From the NCBI GenBank assembly GCA_964036665.1, contig OZ038528.1:24105245-24169244 (forward strand): a DNA stretch of 64,000 nt, given 5' to 3'. The position numbers and the translations under genes were made by a program. Positions 49,301-59,177 of this stretch are shown here, one piece after another (within the stretch, counting starts at the first letter, position 1; the number at the start of each line of letters is the position of its first letter). The notes beneath the pieces were generated by a model that was not told where the DNA came from, made no database searches, and was given only the letters and a program-made list of their open reading frames with translations. This DNA comes from Gordius sp. MW1 (taxonomy: Eukaryota; Nematomorpha; Gordioida; Gordea; Gordiidae).

Positions 49301-52300
49301 ATAATATTATTATATCTATTATACAAATATTTTTGCTATAAATTAACACCCCAACCCCCCCCCCCCCCCCCCCCATATTTCCTATAAATTACAATCAAAA
49401 TAGGGAGTGGTTTTTCTTCGAATTTTGAAATAGAAACAGCTTTGAAAAATCACCTTAAATAATAATTTATTTCAAAGTATATATTCATTGTTTGTTATTC
49501 GATATGTAAAAGTATTAAAAAAAAGTATGACGGAGGGCATGTCTTCAAGCGCATATAAAAAATTAATTTAACATATCTGAAGTATATTTTAGGTAAGGCA
49601 ATATGTTTTAGTGTCGCATCAAGCATTTCGTTTTAAATAAGGTATAAGTTCTCCGGTTGAGGTTAAAGGTGATACAATTTTTAATATATCCCATTTCTTT
49701 AGAGATATTTTGTGAAATTTATCTAAGCGAAAGGGTTCGCATGGGTTAAGCAAACTAACTATTATTTTTTCATCGTCATAATTTTTATTATAAATTAGAT
49801 TCAAAATTTCGAACGTCTAGGGGATAATTAGTTGATAGTAAAATTAAACGATAAAGTAATTTATTAAAAGAATTCGACATCATTTAAAATTCGCGCTAGA
49901 GGTCATACAAATTAATTCATACGCGCCAAAAAAGAAATCAATCTGTGTTGATAAGGCAATTTTAAAGCCTATATTCAATAATCCTGACGATTTTATTATC
50001 TATTTCACTAGCCTGTTTCCAAATTACAATAAAATAATTTGTGGGAAAAAATTACTCGCTATTTTGATTTAAGATTAAAGGGGGGGGGGGGGGGTTGGGG
50101 TGTTAATTTATAGCAAAAATATTTGTATAATAGATATAATAATATTATAAGATGGCTAAATGAGTAAAAAAACCAATTTTGGAGGGTCATTTTGGCGCCA
50201 AATAAATAAAATACCGTTTCTAGCAATTTATGACCACTTCAAGATGGCCGCCCAACTTTCTCTTTTATTTAATTTGATTAATAGGTAGTATAAAACATTT
50301 GTCTCAAATTTGAAACGATTTGAGAGGGTTCAACAGTAATTATGCCATTTTGGCCATTTCGACCATTATGAGATGACCAATCGACAAAAAAAATTTTTTT
50401 AATTTTTTTTCTATGAAGATAGGTCTTACCTATTACTACAACAAGATTCTATGATTTGGGGGCCAATAACTTATGAATTTTATTGAATATAGCGTCACAA
50501 CCCGATTTTTTAAATGGCCGATTTTCGACCTTTGAGCGCCCATAACTCGAAAGGTAGTGGCCCAAATGAGCTAAAATTTTCGGAAATTAATAATTTTACT
50601 AGTTTTAACATTTCCACCAAATTTTATAAAATTCTGAGGGGGTCGGCCGAAAAACGCCTTTTTATGATCGATTTGACATGGAATGTCCCAATATGAAAAG
50701 TTCCAAAATTAATACGGTGATTAACGTATCTGAGTTGAAATATATCGGAAATTAAATATAAACGGTCTAAAATAACAACAGTGTTCTAGATGTAAATAAA
50801 ATTTAAGATCTTTACGCGGTCCACACTTTGATATAATTTGGTAATTATAAAATTGTAACTTTTTCATAAAACTTTGCAAACAGATTTAATTCCGTCGTGT
50901 TAATTTTACCAAATTAACGACTTCCACAACTCTTATTAAAACTTTTAGGGGTCTCGGGGTCACGAAAACGACACCTGGCCAAAGGAGTGTTGCCAACCGA
51001 GTAACTTTTTTAATTAAAAACCCGAAATCTTGAGACATATTGGTAGAATAAACTTTTAACTAATTTGTGAAATGTTTGCTCTAAAAATTTCACCAAATGT
51101 TGTCTATAATATATAATAAAACCCTTCCTTGTAATTAATAAAGCTATTTACAAAATAAATTTTGAAGCAAACGATCATTAAAAATTGATAAAACGCGCTT
51201 TCCAACGGACCCAAAATCAAAAATATATTCAAGTAAATATTCACTACTTTCTATTTTTACTATTTCTATCTATAACTAATCTTTAAGAATGAAATAGCTA
51301 GTCAAAAATTGCTATGAGAACCACGAAATTTAGAAAAATTTTAGACACCGTTATCCATCCATCAGGGTAATATTACTAAATGTATCATATACAATATAAT
51401 TTAGTTAGGATGTTATTTAAATGCTCAGTAAACAAATTAAGAAATGCTCAGTAAAATGTGCTCAGTATTTTATTAAAGCGCCCAGCTAAAAAATCAAAAT
51501 TACTCAGTAAATTAACTTTAAAATGCAAAGCTCTAAATTAAAAAATGCTCAGTATTTTTGCTAAAATGTTCAGTAATATAAATTTATAATTTGGGATATT
51601 AATTTATTTTGCGCTTTTATTTTAAAAATAATATTTTAATTGTTATACATTTTTTTTAAATAAATTAAGAACTTTGATCCCCTCCCCCTGGTGAGAAAGA
51701 AGGCAAAAAAATAAGGTGGGGGAGCAAATCACCCCCCCCCCCCCTGGTGAAAAAGAGGGTGAAAAATAAGAGGGGCCAATCACCCCCCCTGCGGTTGAAA
51801 AAGAGGGTAAAAAATTAGGGGGGTGGGGCAAATCACCCCCCCCCCCTCCGGGTGAGAAAGAGGGTACAAAATAAGGGGGAGTCAAATCACCCCCTCCCTC
51901 TCCCTGGTGAGGAAGAGGGTAAAAAATAGAAGGGTCAGTCAAAATCCAATTATAATTGAAAATTTAATAAAGCTCCACCAGTCTAAAACAAAAAAATAAT
52001 TAAATAGGGCTCCATTTCCTGCGACTGACTCCCGAAAAGAAATTTTAAGCAGCGAAAATTTTCATTTTGACAAAAGACATCGTTTTACCCCCTCCCCCCT
52101 GGTGAGAAAGAGGGCAAAGAAATAAGTGGGGAGGCAAATCACCTTCCCCCTGGTGAGGAAGAGGGTAAAAAATAGGGGGGGGGGTCATTCACCCCCCCCC
52201 CTGCGGGTGAGAAAAAGGGTAAAAAATTAGGGGGGTAAAAAAGGGGGAAAAACAAATCACCCCCTCCCCCCAGGTGGAGGTAAAATTAAATTTCAGTTAC

Positions 52301-55300
52301 TGAGCAAAAATTTACTGAGCAGTATAGAAATAATAACTGAACAAATGAATAAGTTACTGAGCAAATAATTAAATTATTGAACATTAAATTGTTTACTGAG
52401 CATTTGAATATTTTACTGAGCAAAAATTGAATTAAATACTGAGCATAATAATTTCATTTGGTTATAGCAAAGTACAATTTTAAATCCCTGGCCGACAGCT
52501 GGCCACTTTTAATAGATGACACATGCGACGCTTTTGAATCATAATCTTTTATTTTGTTTTATACCCGCTCTTATATTTTCCCAATAACACTTTTATATTG
52601 TTCTTACGTCAAATAAACAATATACACGGGGAATAATAATAGTATAACAATTATACAATTTAGACAATTTTTCTACACCCATTTCATAGAACCCATCTTA
52701 CTTTTGCTTGCATTCAACTTTGAATGAGTAAGGCCTAGGTCCGGGCCTGGGGGGTAGGGGAGGAGGGATTGTGGTAGAAGTTTCGATAAAATCAGGAGGC
52801 AATGGTGGGGGCAAGAAGGCTGGAGGGGGCGCCAAGGATTCGGATTCCGGCATAATATCATTTACCCCATCGTCGAAAAGGTTTTCTTCGAAAAACAAAT
52901 TATTTTTACTGCAACTATTGGGCCAAGGGCTGAGCCCCTGGCCCGGTTCAAATTCATCTATTGACCTATCATCGGTAGCTAGAGGAGGTAAGCTTGATGA
53001 TTGTAAGATGCCCTGAGTCGTTTCGATCAGGGAATTTAAATTGTTTGTGGGTAAGGGAGGAGGGCTATTCACCCAAACCACGTCAAAAGCTGGGACTGGG
53101 GCAGTCTAAGAGTACATTTAATGGTAAGAAGATGAAAACTTGCAAAATTATTTTGAAGATAGTGTATAAACTAATGCTGTAAAAACGGCTAGGTTTTATC
53201 TGATCGACCATTGGTTTTAGTTGACTAAGCATAAATAGATTAAAGGTTTGACCAATAAACCTTTGGCCTGTTTATGCGACTAAGAAAAACAGCCCATAAA
53301 ACCTTTGGTGCGTTTATGTTTAGTTGACTAAATCCAAGGGTCGACCAAACAAAACCCAGCCGTTTTTACAACACTAGTATCAACGCATCGGGGTCAAAGT
53401 CGCGGAAAAAAAGCAGCAGAATTGGTCAGAACTGGTCAGACTATATTAGAATAAAATCTCAAATAAGGAAGGAATTTGATGTGCATCTAACCCTAACCCT
53501 AACCCGAACCTAAAACGCTGACCTAAAACACTAACCCTAGCCCTAACTCTCCTGACCAATCTTGATCTGACCAGTTCTGACCAATTCTGCTGATTTTTTT
53601 CTGCGACTTTGACCGGTTCCCGTATAAACACACCTCCGATGCATGCGCGTTTGACAACAATGTACAATATACCATGCCTTAGCAGCAAGCATTATACATA
53701 ACTGGTGAAAGTTCATTTAATAATTTCTTTTTACAATAATGGGGACCAAATATTTTAAAAATATATAACATGCATAGGCGTAGTCAAGGTGGGGCGCCTC
53801 TAAATCCGCAAAATTTGTTCAAATTTATTAAAATTATGGCTAAAATTTTAAAAAATGACGATCTCCCTAAATCATTAATGCCCCCCTCTGAACCCAATGC
53901 TGGCTACGCCCATGGCAATTAGTGAAGGTACATTTAATAATTTCTTTATATAATTATCGTATCCCTTGATACGTGGATTTCCCATTTCCCCCAACCCCTC
54001 GTAAAACAGTGTATCTCATTCAATTAATTACAACATTTATTGTTAGATTTCTTAACATTGTCGGATCTTTTGATCTTATATCTTATACGACTGAGTAACC
54101 CCTTTTCCTGTAACCTTGAGTTCATAGTAATACTTTTACTTTCTATTTAATTTCAATACGTGTGTTACTTTAACCCCCTCCCCCCGACGCGCTTATAATT
54201 ATTTATTTCTCCCCCTATTTGATTGTTTAGCAACATGAACACGCATCAGTAAATCGCGTGTGATCGCATTGATAATATGGATATCATTAATTTATTCTTG
54301 GAGATAAATAAAATATATAAAGGACCTAAAGAAAGAATTAAATGTGAGTCCCCCTTTGGGGGGGGGACAAGGTTTATCCCTTTACGGCCCAATATAGTTT
54401 ATCTTTTACGGCCCAATATTTCCCCCAATTCAGCCATGATAATTCCCCCTCACTCCTTTTTATTCATATCTTATATTCTTTTTTAAAGATAAGAAAATGG
54501 TGTCCAGGAGATAAAAAAAATCCCACCCTCGTATATTCCTATTCATCATATCCAAAATCGCATCCTGCACAAATAAAAATTTCTTCTATGTAAAGAAAAT
54601 AGGATTGAAAGTGGCTGAGAAGTTATTCGAAACAAATCAGCAGGGGTTTGAACCCGCCCAAAATAAAATCGGGTTCGTGTTCGGGTTTGGCATAAATTTT
54701 GAATTCGGGTTCGTGTTCGGCATAAATTTTGAAACCCGGTTCGGGTTCGGGTTCAAGAAATTTTATTATACTAATAATACACTTTACCTTCAAAAAATTA
54801 TTGAATAGTTAACTTAATTTTTAAATAGCACCTAATTAAATTCACATGCCAATTATTTCATCTCATTGGGCATATGTATTTGAATTTTTAATGTTCTAAT
54901 TTATTTTTGGATTTGAAAGCAATAAAAATATAAGTAATAAAAGCCATACCATATTATAAATTACACAAAAATATTTTTATTCAACGTATACTTCACATCA
55001 TGAAACATAAATACAGTTGACACAAATTATGTATATAATTTTGATATATTATTTAATCTTACAATTAAAACATCTTCTAATATTTGATCAATCATTTGTG
55101 ATCGATAAGTTGATAGAATAAATTTTAATGAGGAAAAAGCTCTTTCCACGCTAACTTGGGTAGGTGGAACAGATTTCTTTATATTAAATGTTAAATTTCA
55201 TATATTTAAAGTATTTTACAATTATTATATAAATTATAGTCTAATATATATCAATTATATATATAATATTTACAAATAATTTAGTGTTGATTAATGAATG

Positions 55301-58300
55301 AAAAATGCCGAAAACATAAAAATATTGAAATTAAAATCATATGGTTTTCTTCGTTTCGTTACATTCTTATGATAAAGAAAACTGAGATATTCAATTCAAT
55401 TCACAATATATTTTTGAATTAAAAACCCGAACCCTTTTTGTATTTATCGGGTTCGGGTTTTAAGGGTATTTTTAAAAATGGGTTCGGGTTTGGGTTCGGT
55501 TCTGTAAAACATCGGGTTTTACCCGGTTCGGGTTAGGGATTCGGGACAAACCCCTGCCCCTACCCAATGCATGAATTATCGACTAATTGCTTCAAAACTT
55601 ATTGAAAACTGGATCGTACTTGGAAAATTTAGGTCGGGTCTGAGACATCCATAATTGTTAAGGCAGCAGGAGTCTCCTTAATTTTCAGATGAGGGCAAGA
55701 GTTCCTCATGTATGGAGGTAAAGGCATATTAAAATGCTGAAAATTCCTCATTTTAGATGGATTTCAGAACGACGATAACAGAATTATCCAATAAAAAGAA
55801 ATTCATAGAGCCGGGATTCAGTTACCTATAGAGCGGGGAAGAAAATTATTATTGGATTATTCCAAGAGTATTCCCACAAGCCATAGATGAGGAATTTATA
55901 ATTACATCCCGTTGGCCATGAATACTTAATTTTTTAAAAGAAGAGACCACATGATTGCTTTGAAGGATACACATGTCGTATGTAATAATTTTTGGATAGT
56001 TAGTATAATATTTTTGATATATTATATTGTTACTATTAATATCATGTAAACCCATAATCAGAACGTTGTTGATAAAAAACATCCGATTGCATCATATCAA
56101 TTATTCTTTTATCTACCCCTGGTCCTAATTTTTTTTGGAAAAAGGGAAGGTATCGTATCCCTTGTTACGTGGATTTCCCATTTCCCCCAACCCCTCGTAA
56201 AACAGTGTATCTCATTCGATTAATTACAACATTTATTGTTAGATTTCTTAACATTGTCGGATCTTTTGATCTTATATCTTATACGACTGAGTAACCCCTT
56301 TTCCTGTAACCTTAAGTTCATATTAATACTTTTACTTTCTATTTAATTTCAATACGTGTGTTACTTTACCCCCCTCCCCCCGACGCGCTTATACTTATTT
56401 ATTTCTCCCCATATTTGATTGTTTAGCAACATGAACACGCATCAGTAATTTTAATATACGCGTGTGATCGCATTGATAATATTGATATCATTAATTTATT
56501 CTTGGAGATAAATAAAATATATAAAGGACCTAAAGAAAGAATTAAATGTGAGTCCCCCTTTGGGGGGGGGGGCAAGGTTTATCCCTTCACGGCCCAATAT
56601 AGTTTATCTTTTACGGCCCAATATTTCCCCCAATTCAGCCATGATAATTCCCCCTTCCTTCAATCCTTTTTATTCATATCTTAAATTCCTTTTTTAAAGA
56701 TATGAAAATAATAATGGTAACCAAATATTTTTAAAATTCAAAACATGTGTCACCTTATCTATTGACTACAGGAATAAGCTAATGCATATCAAGGATGTAA
56801 CCGTAAGGTGGGGGCTATGGGTGGGGGAGGGGACAAAATGTTAGAAGAATAGGGATAAAATGAATTTATTTTAAATATTTTTACTATAACATTATTAAGC
56901 ATTTTAATAACAAATTGCTCAATTTTTAAAGATAAACATTATCAACATATGTCACTCACACAGATGCCATTCTTTGATACAGCCATATTAAATTATATAT
57001 TACAGCAAAAGAGCAACTACATCTAGCTTTGCATCCAAAAAAATTATATTTTTTTTATCTTCAAAAGAAACTGTATTCTACATACAACCTAATCAACAAT
57101 GCAATGATTCAAACATATAAATCATTTGACAAAATTTCTTTTATGATAATGACATCAACATAGCATAAAGTTGAGAAGCTAATGACATCTGGCAGATATG
57201 GCACAAGACTAAACATTTAAGCTTGAATTATTCAAAAAACTAAGCCAAGTTAGACAAAACAAAGAAAGAAACCTCATTACATTGTAGTAAGGACATGAGT
57301 GGAGATGCTTTAGAAATTGAGGATCATTACAGTCTCTATGAACTAGTTGATTTAACTCAATAAATGTGGTTTGAACACCCATGTCTCGATAAGTTTTGTT
57401 TATATATGCATGATTCATGGAAGTGATGCTTTTGTAAAACTCAATAAAAATAACATTACGTTAACCAACATTTTTAAACAAAAGGTATAAAATATGAATA
57501 AGCAATGACCATTATACATATAAAGTATGTAAAATACTTGAGGATGACCATTATTTAAGGTAGGGTCTGCAGAAGGAGATAAACGCAAAAAATCTTCTTC
57601 AAGTCTAGTTTCCAATCCATTATTAATATTAAAGTCTTTAGGCTGAGGCTTTAAAAATGCAAGTGGATCAGTAATATCAATTTTGTTATTTGCACCAACA
57701 GATGCTCTGCTTCCTAATGATAAACCATCTGTACCCTTAGCAGAGGATGATGGCAGAGATATTAAACTCCCACTTGCTTTACTGCCTGTTACATGAATTT
57801 AAATGGAAACAATATATTAAAAATTAATATAATATGCAACAAAGTTATGGTAAACAGAAGTTAAATATTATAATTAACTACAAAATCAAATAATATTAGC
57901 AATTGATAATAATTAAATTAAACACCTTTTGGGGTGGAGATACAATTTTTATTTTTCATTTCTTTAACTGTCATGAACAAATCATGAATGCTACTGACAA
58001 CAGTTTCAGCCTAAAAGATATATTTTGCCATTAAACTATTAATATATACTGATTTGTCAGCTTTATAGCCAAAATATTTTATGACTTTATCTTCTAAAGA
58101 AACAATATAACCAAATGATTTACTATCTTTGGAATCTTTTGATACAAATGATATTCTATTTACAGGATGTTTGTGTAATAATATCTATTAAAGATAATAA
58201 GCAAATAAACATTAAGTAAACTTTATTTTTGGCATCAAATATACTAATACCATCAATATTAATTTTAAAAATTATCTTCATTTTATGTCCATTTTCTTCT

Positions 58301-58653
58301 TTTAATTTTGCCTAAAAACACATAAAATCTTTTTTGGATGAGTTGTCTATTTACCTTTAATGAATATAATGCAGTTTGACACACATTTTTTCCTCTTAAT
58401 TCTTCAACATTTTTACTACCAATAAGTTTGCAATTATATTCCAAACCAGTGGTCAGTGGGGATTGTTTAGCATTATCATCCGAGCCTTTATAAAAAAAAT
58501 AAAAAATTTTGATTTAACTTATATACTTTCTAATGAACTTTTGGATTTAAATCTTTGTTTAATTGTGCTAAAATCTGTGCGAAAAGACCTACGCTGTCTT
58601 GAGTTGTTATCAAGATCTTGATTGCTCACAGTCGAGGGCGTGGCGACACTCAT
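46377..58653 (-). CDS. Dab: Disabled (Dab)-like PTB-domain adaptor
   Basis: Eight predicted minus-strand exons: 58527-58653, 58355-58485, 58222-58311, 58050-58184, 57926-58010, 57538-57785, 52702-53105 and 46377-46650. All have GT/AG junctions and matching phases, giving 497 residues from the ATG at 58651-58653. Residues about 56-187 form a phosphotyrosine-binding domain of the Disabled type (GLEYNCKLIG, INIDGISIFDAK, HPVNRISFVSKDSKDSKSFG, ETVVSSIHDLFMTVKEM). The Dab PTB classically binds NPxY tails of lipoprotein-type receptors and membrane phosphoinositides. The tail has proline-rich SH3-binding-like stretches (PPPLPPRPGPRP) and a Ser-rich C-terminus. Introns 1-4 are 37-43 bp; introns 6 and 7 are 4.4 and 6.1 kb and full of mobile DNA. 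Exons between 53105 and 57538 could have been missed. Confidence 0.85.
47660..48355 (+). repeat. M block of the palindrome (left arm)
   Basis: About 700 bp of sequence between inverted B blocks. Its inverse at 49380-50075 differs by few bases, including a four-base TTTC present at about 48001-48004 and absent on the right. The right copy holds a 61-codon minus frame (49619-49804); the left copy is frameshifted by the four bases. Function and family unknown. Confidence 0.75.
49619..49804 (-). CDS. Unknown 61-codon frame in palindrome M' block
   Basis: The frame begins MNLIYNKNYDDEKIIVSLLN and contains a PLTSTGELIPYL stretch. It does not look like low-complexity AT translation, but no family was recognised. 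It may be a scrap of a captured or transposon-encoded gene. Because the opposite arm is frameshifted at one site, it is not maintained in both copies. Confidence 0.2.
   Translation of the reverse strand: MNLIYNKNYDDEKIIVSLLNPCEPFRLDKFHKISLKKWDILKIVSPLTSTGELIPYLKRNA
50694..51400. other. Intronic AT-rich DNA
   Basis: Part of Dab-like intron 7, between the palindrome and the GCTCAGTA element. No feature recognised. Confidence 0.4.
51670..51945. repeat. Minisatellite block, about 5 units
   Basis: Units of about 50-60 bases: CCCC(C)TGGTGAGAAAGAGGGT, AAAAAATA, a G run, CAAATCACCCCC. The AGAAAGAGGGTAAAAAAT core is the same as in the 24-27 kb foldback arms. Confidence 0.8.
52088..52275. repeat. Minisatellite block, about 3 units
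   Basis: Same unit as the preceding block in the same orientation (CCCCTGGTGAGAAAGAGGGC at about 52095), separated from it by about 140 bp of unique sequence. Confidence 0.75.
53172..53376. mobile_element. Small hAT MITE related to the foldback ends
   Basis: TAATGCTGTAAAAACGGCTA at 53172 and ...CCAGCCGTTTTTACAACACTA ending at 53376. The octamers GTATAAAC (53164-53171) and GTATCAAC (53377-53384) agree at 7 of 8. Its right end is identical in type to the right end of the 23573-27457 foldback. It sits 66 bp upstream of Dab-like exon 7, within intron 6. Confidence 0.85.
53392..53614. mobile_element. MITE with long inverted repeats and telomere-like interior
   Basis: An inverted repeat of about 45 bases (GGTCAAAGTCGCGGAAAAAA at 53392; the complementary block at 53567-53614) brackets a short interior containing AACCCTAACCCTAACCC (about 53489-53507) and related CCCTA motifs. 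No target duplication was confirmed. Confidence 0.65.
53773..53914. mobile_element. 'GTAGCC' MITE
   Basis: Starts CATAGGCGTAGTCAAGGTGG and ends TGCTGGCTACGCCCATG. The interior AAATTATGGCTAAAATTTT segment is shared, inverted, with other copies. Confidence 0.7.
53955..56707 (+). mobile_element. Non-autonomous LTR element in Dab intron 6
   Basis: Direct repeats 53955-54496 and 56151-56707 start TATCGTATCCCTTG and end ...GATA(A/T)GAAA. The pentamer ATAAT flanks both outer sides (53950-53954 and 56708-56712). A primer-binding-like TGGTGTCCAGGAG follows the first repeat, and a purine tract GGAAAAAGGGAAGG precedes the second. The interior lacks pol genes and contains a nested hAT relic. The two repeats are very similar, suggesting a fairly recent insertion. 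Confidence 0.85.
54641..55556 (-). mobile_element. hAT relic nested in the LTR element
   Basis: CAGGGGTTTGAACCCG (54641) faces ...GGGACAAACCCCTG (55556), with GGGTTCGGGTT repeats at both ends. A minus-strand remnant at about 55025-55180 reads PPTQVSVERAFSSLKFIL, a hAT dimerisation core. The flanking octamers do not match, so one edge may be eroded. Confidence 0.7.
56713..57537. other. Dab intron 6, 5' part
   Basis: Contains a G-rich MITE-like scrap at 56795-56835 (GGTGGGGGCTATGGGTGGGG). The minus-strand frame at 57209-57418 (around VHRDCNDPQFLKHLHSCPYY) reads like coding sequence but joins no frame of the Dab-like gene, and I could not assign it. Confidence 0.35.
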
Positions 58654-59169
58654 CTTTTATTATTAATACCCCTTTTTAGGACGCTTGATTTTTTAATCAC
58701 AGGTGTTCAAACATATGGAAATGTGGGTGCTTCATGGGACAATAGTTTTGTAGAGCAATCTAAATGGCAAATAAAATAATGCGCAGAGGGGGGGGGGAAT
58801 AGTGTTTTCCCTTAATCCAATATACCTCCTCAGCAAATATAAAAATGATTGGTATGAGCATTAAAAAAAAGGATTGTACCTGACCTAAAATTTTAAAAAG
58901 TCTTAGGTACCCCTATATTCAAATTTCATATTTGAATATTATATGGTCACATTAATATCTTTTATTTTACTATTTGGAATATACAAATTTGTCGTCTGCG
59001 TATATTCATTTTTTGCGTATGAATTTATCTTTTGCGTATATTTATCTTCTGCATTTGATTTTATCGCTAATAGTTACTCGCGGTTATAAAAAAATTGAAT
59101 TCGATTTTGTTGTTTGCCTTTATTTATTCCCTTGTTTAATATAATAATATATTAGTATTTATAAGGAAG
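58654..59169. other. Upstream region of the Dab-like gene
   Basis: Presumed promoter and 5' UTR side of the minus-strand gene. No distinct promoter element was recognised. A G run at 58788-58797 and repeated TTTTGCGTATGAATTTATC-like motifs at about 58995-59050 were seen. Confidence 0.35.
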
Positions 59170-59177
59170 ACTGCAGC

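Larger units (their letters stand above)
46848..50689. mobile_element. Giant near-palindrome (3.8 kb) in Dab intron 7
   Basis: The left end GGGACATTCCATGTCAAATCG and the right end, its inverse GATTTGACATGGAATGTCCC, are flanked by AATA on both sides (46844-46847, 50690-50693). The order of blocks is A1, A2-B-M-B', A', B-M'-B'-A2', where primes mark inversion. The arms 47040-48770 and 48960-50689 are near-identical inverses around a single 190 bp A' block. The symmetry centre of 48865 fits all block edges. Each arm is itself a smaller inverted-repeat element (B facing B'). No transposase was recognised. Confidence 0.85.
51419..52446. mobile_element. Inverted GCTCAGTA-array element with minisatellite core
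   Basis: The left side (51419-51580) carries about six GCTCAGTA-like motifs and the right side (52300-52446) about seven TACTGAGC-like motifs, so the arrays face each other. The core is C/G-rich minisatellite in two blocks (51670-51945 and 52088-52275), separated by about 140 bp. No terminal target duplication was identified and no protein frame exists. The subterminal array layout resembles transposase-binding regions of cut-and-paste elements. It lies in Dab-like intron 7. Confidence 0.6.

Noticed and set aside
53489-53510. Chromosome end or true telomere
   Set aside because: The CCCTAA tract is about 20 bp, internal to a MITE and within a gene intron.
55849-56082. Minus-strand frame in the LTR-element interior
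   Set aside because: No recognisable family; it lies in non-autonomous LTR interior sequence.
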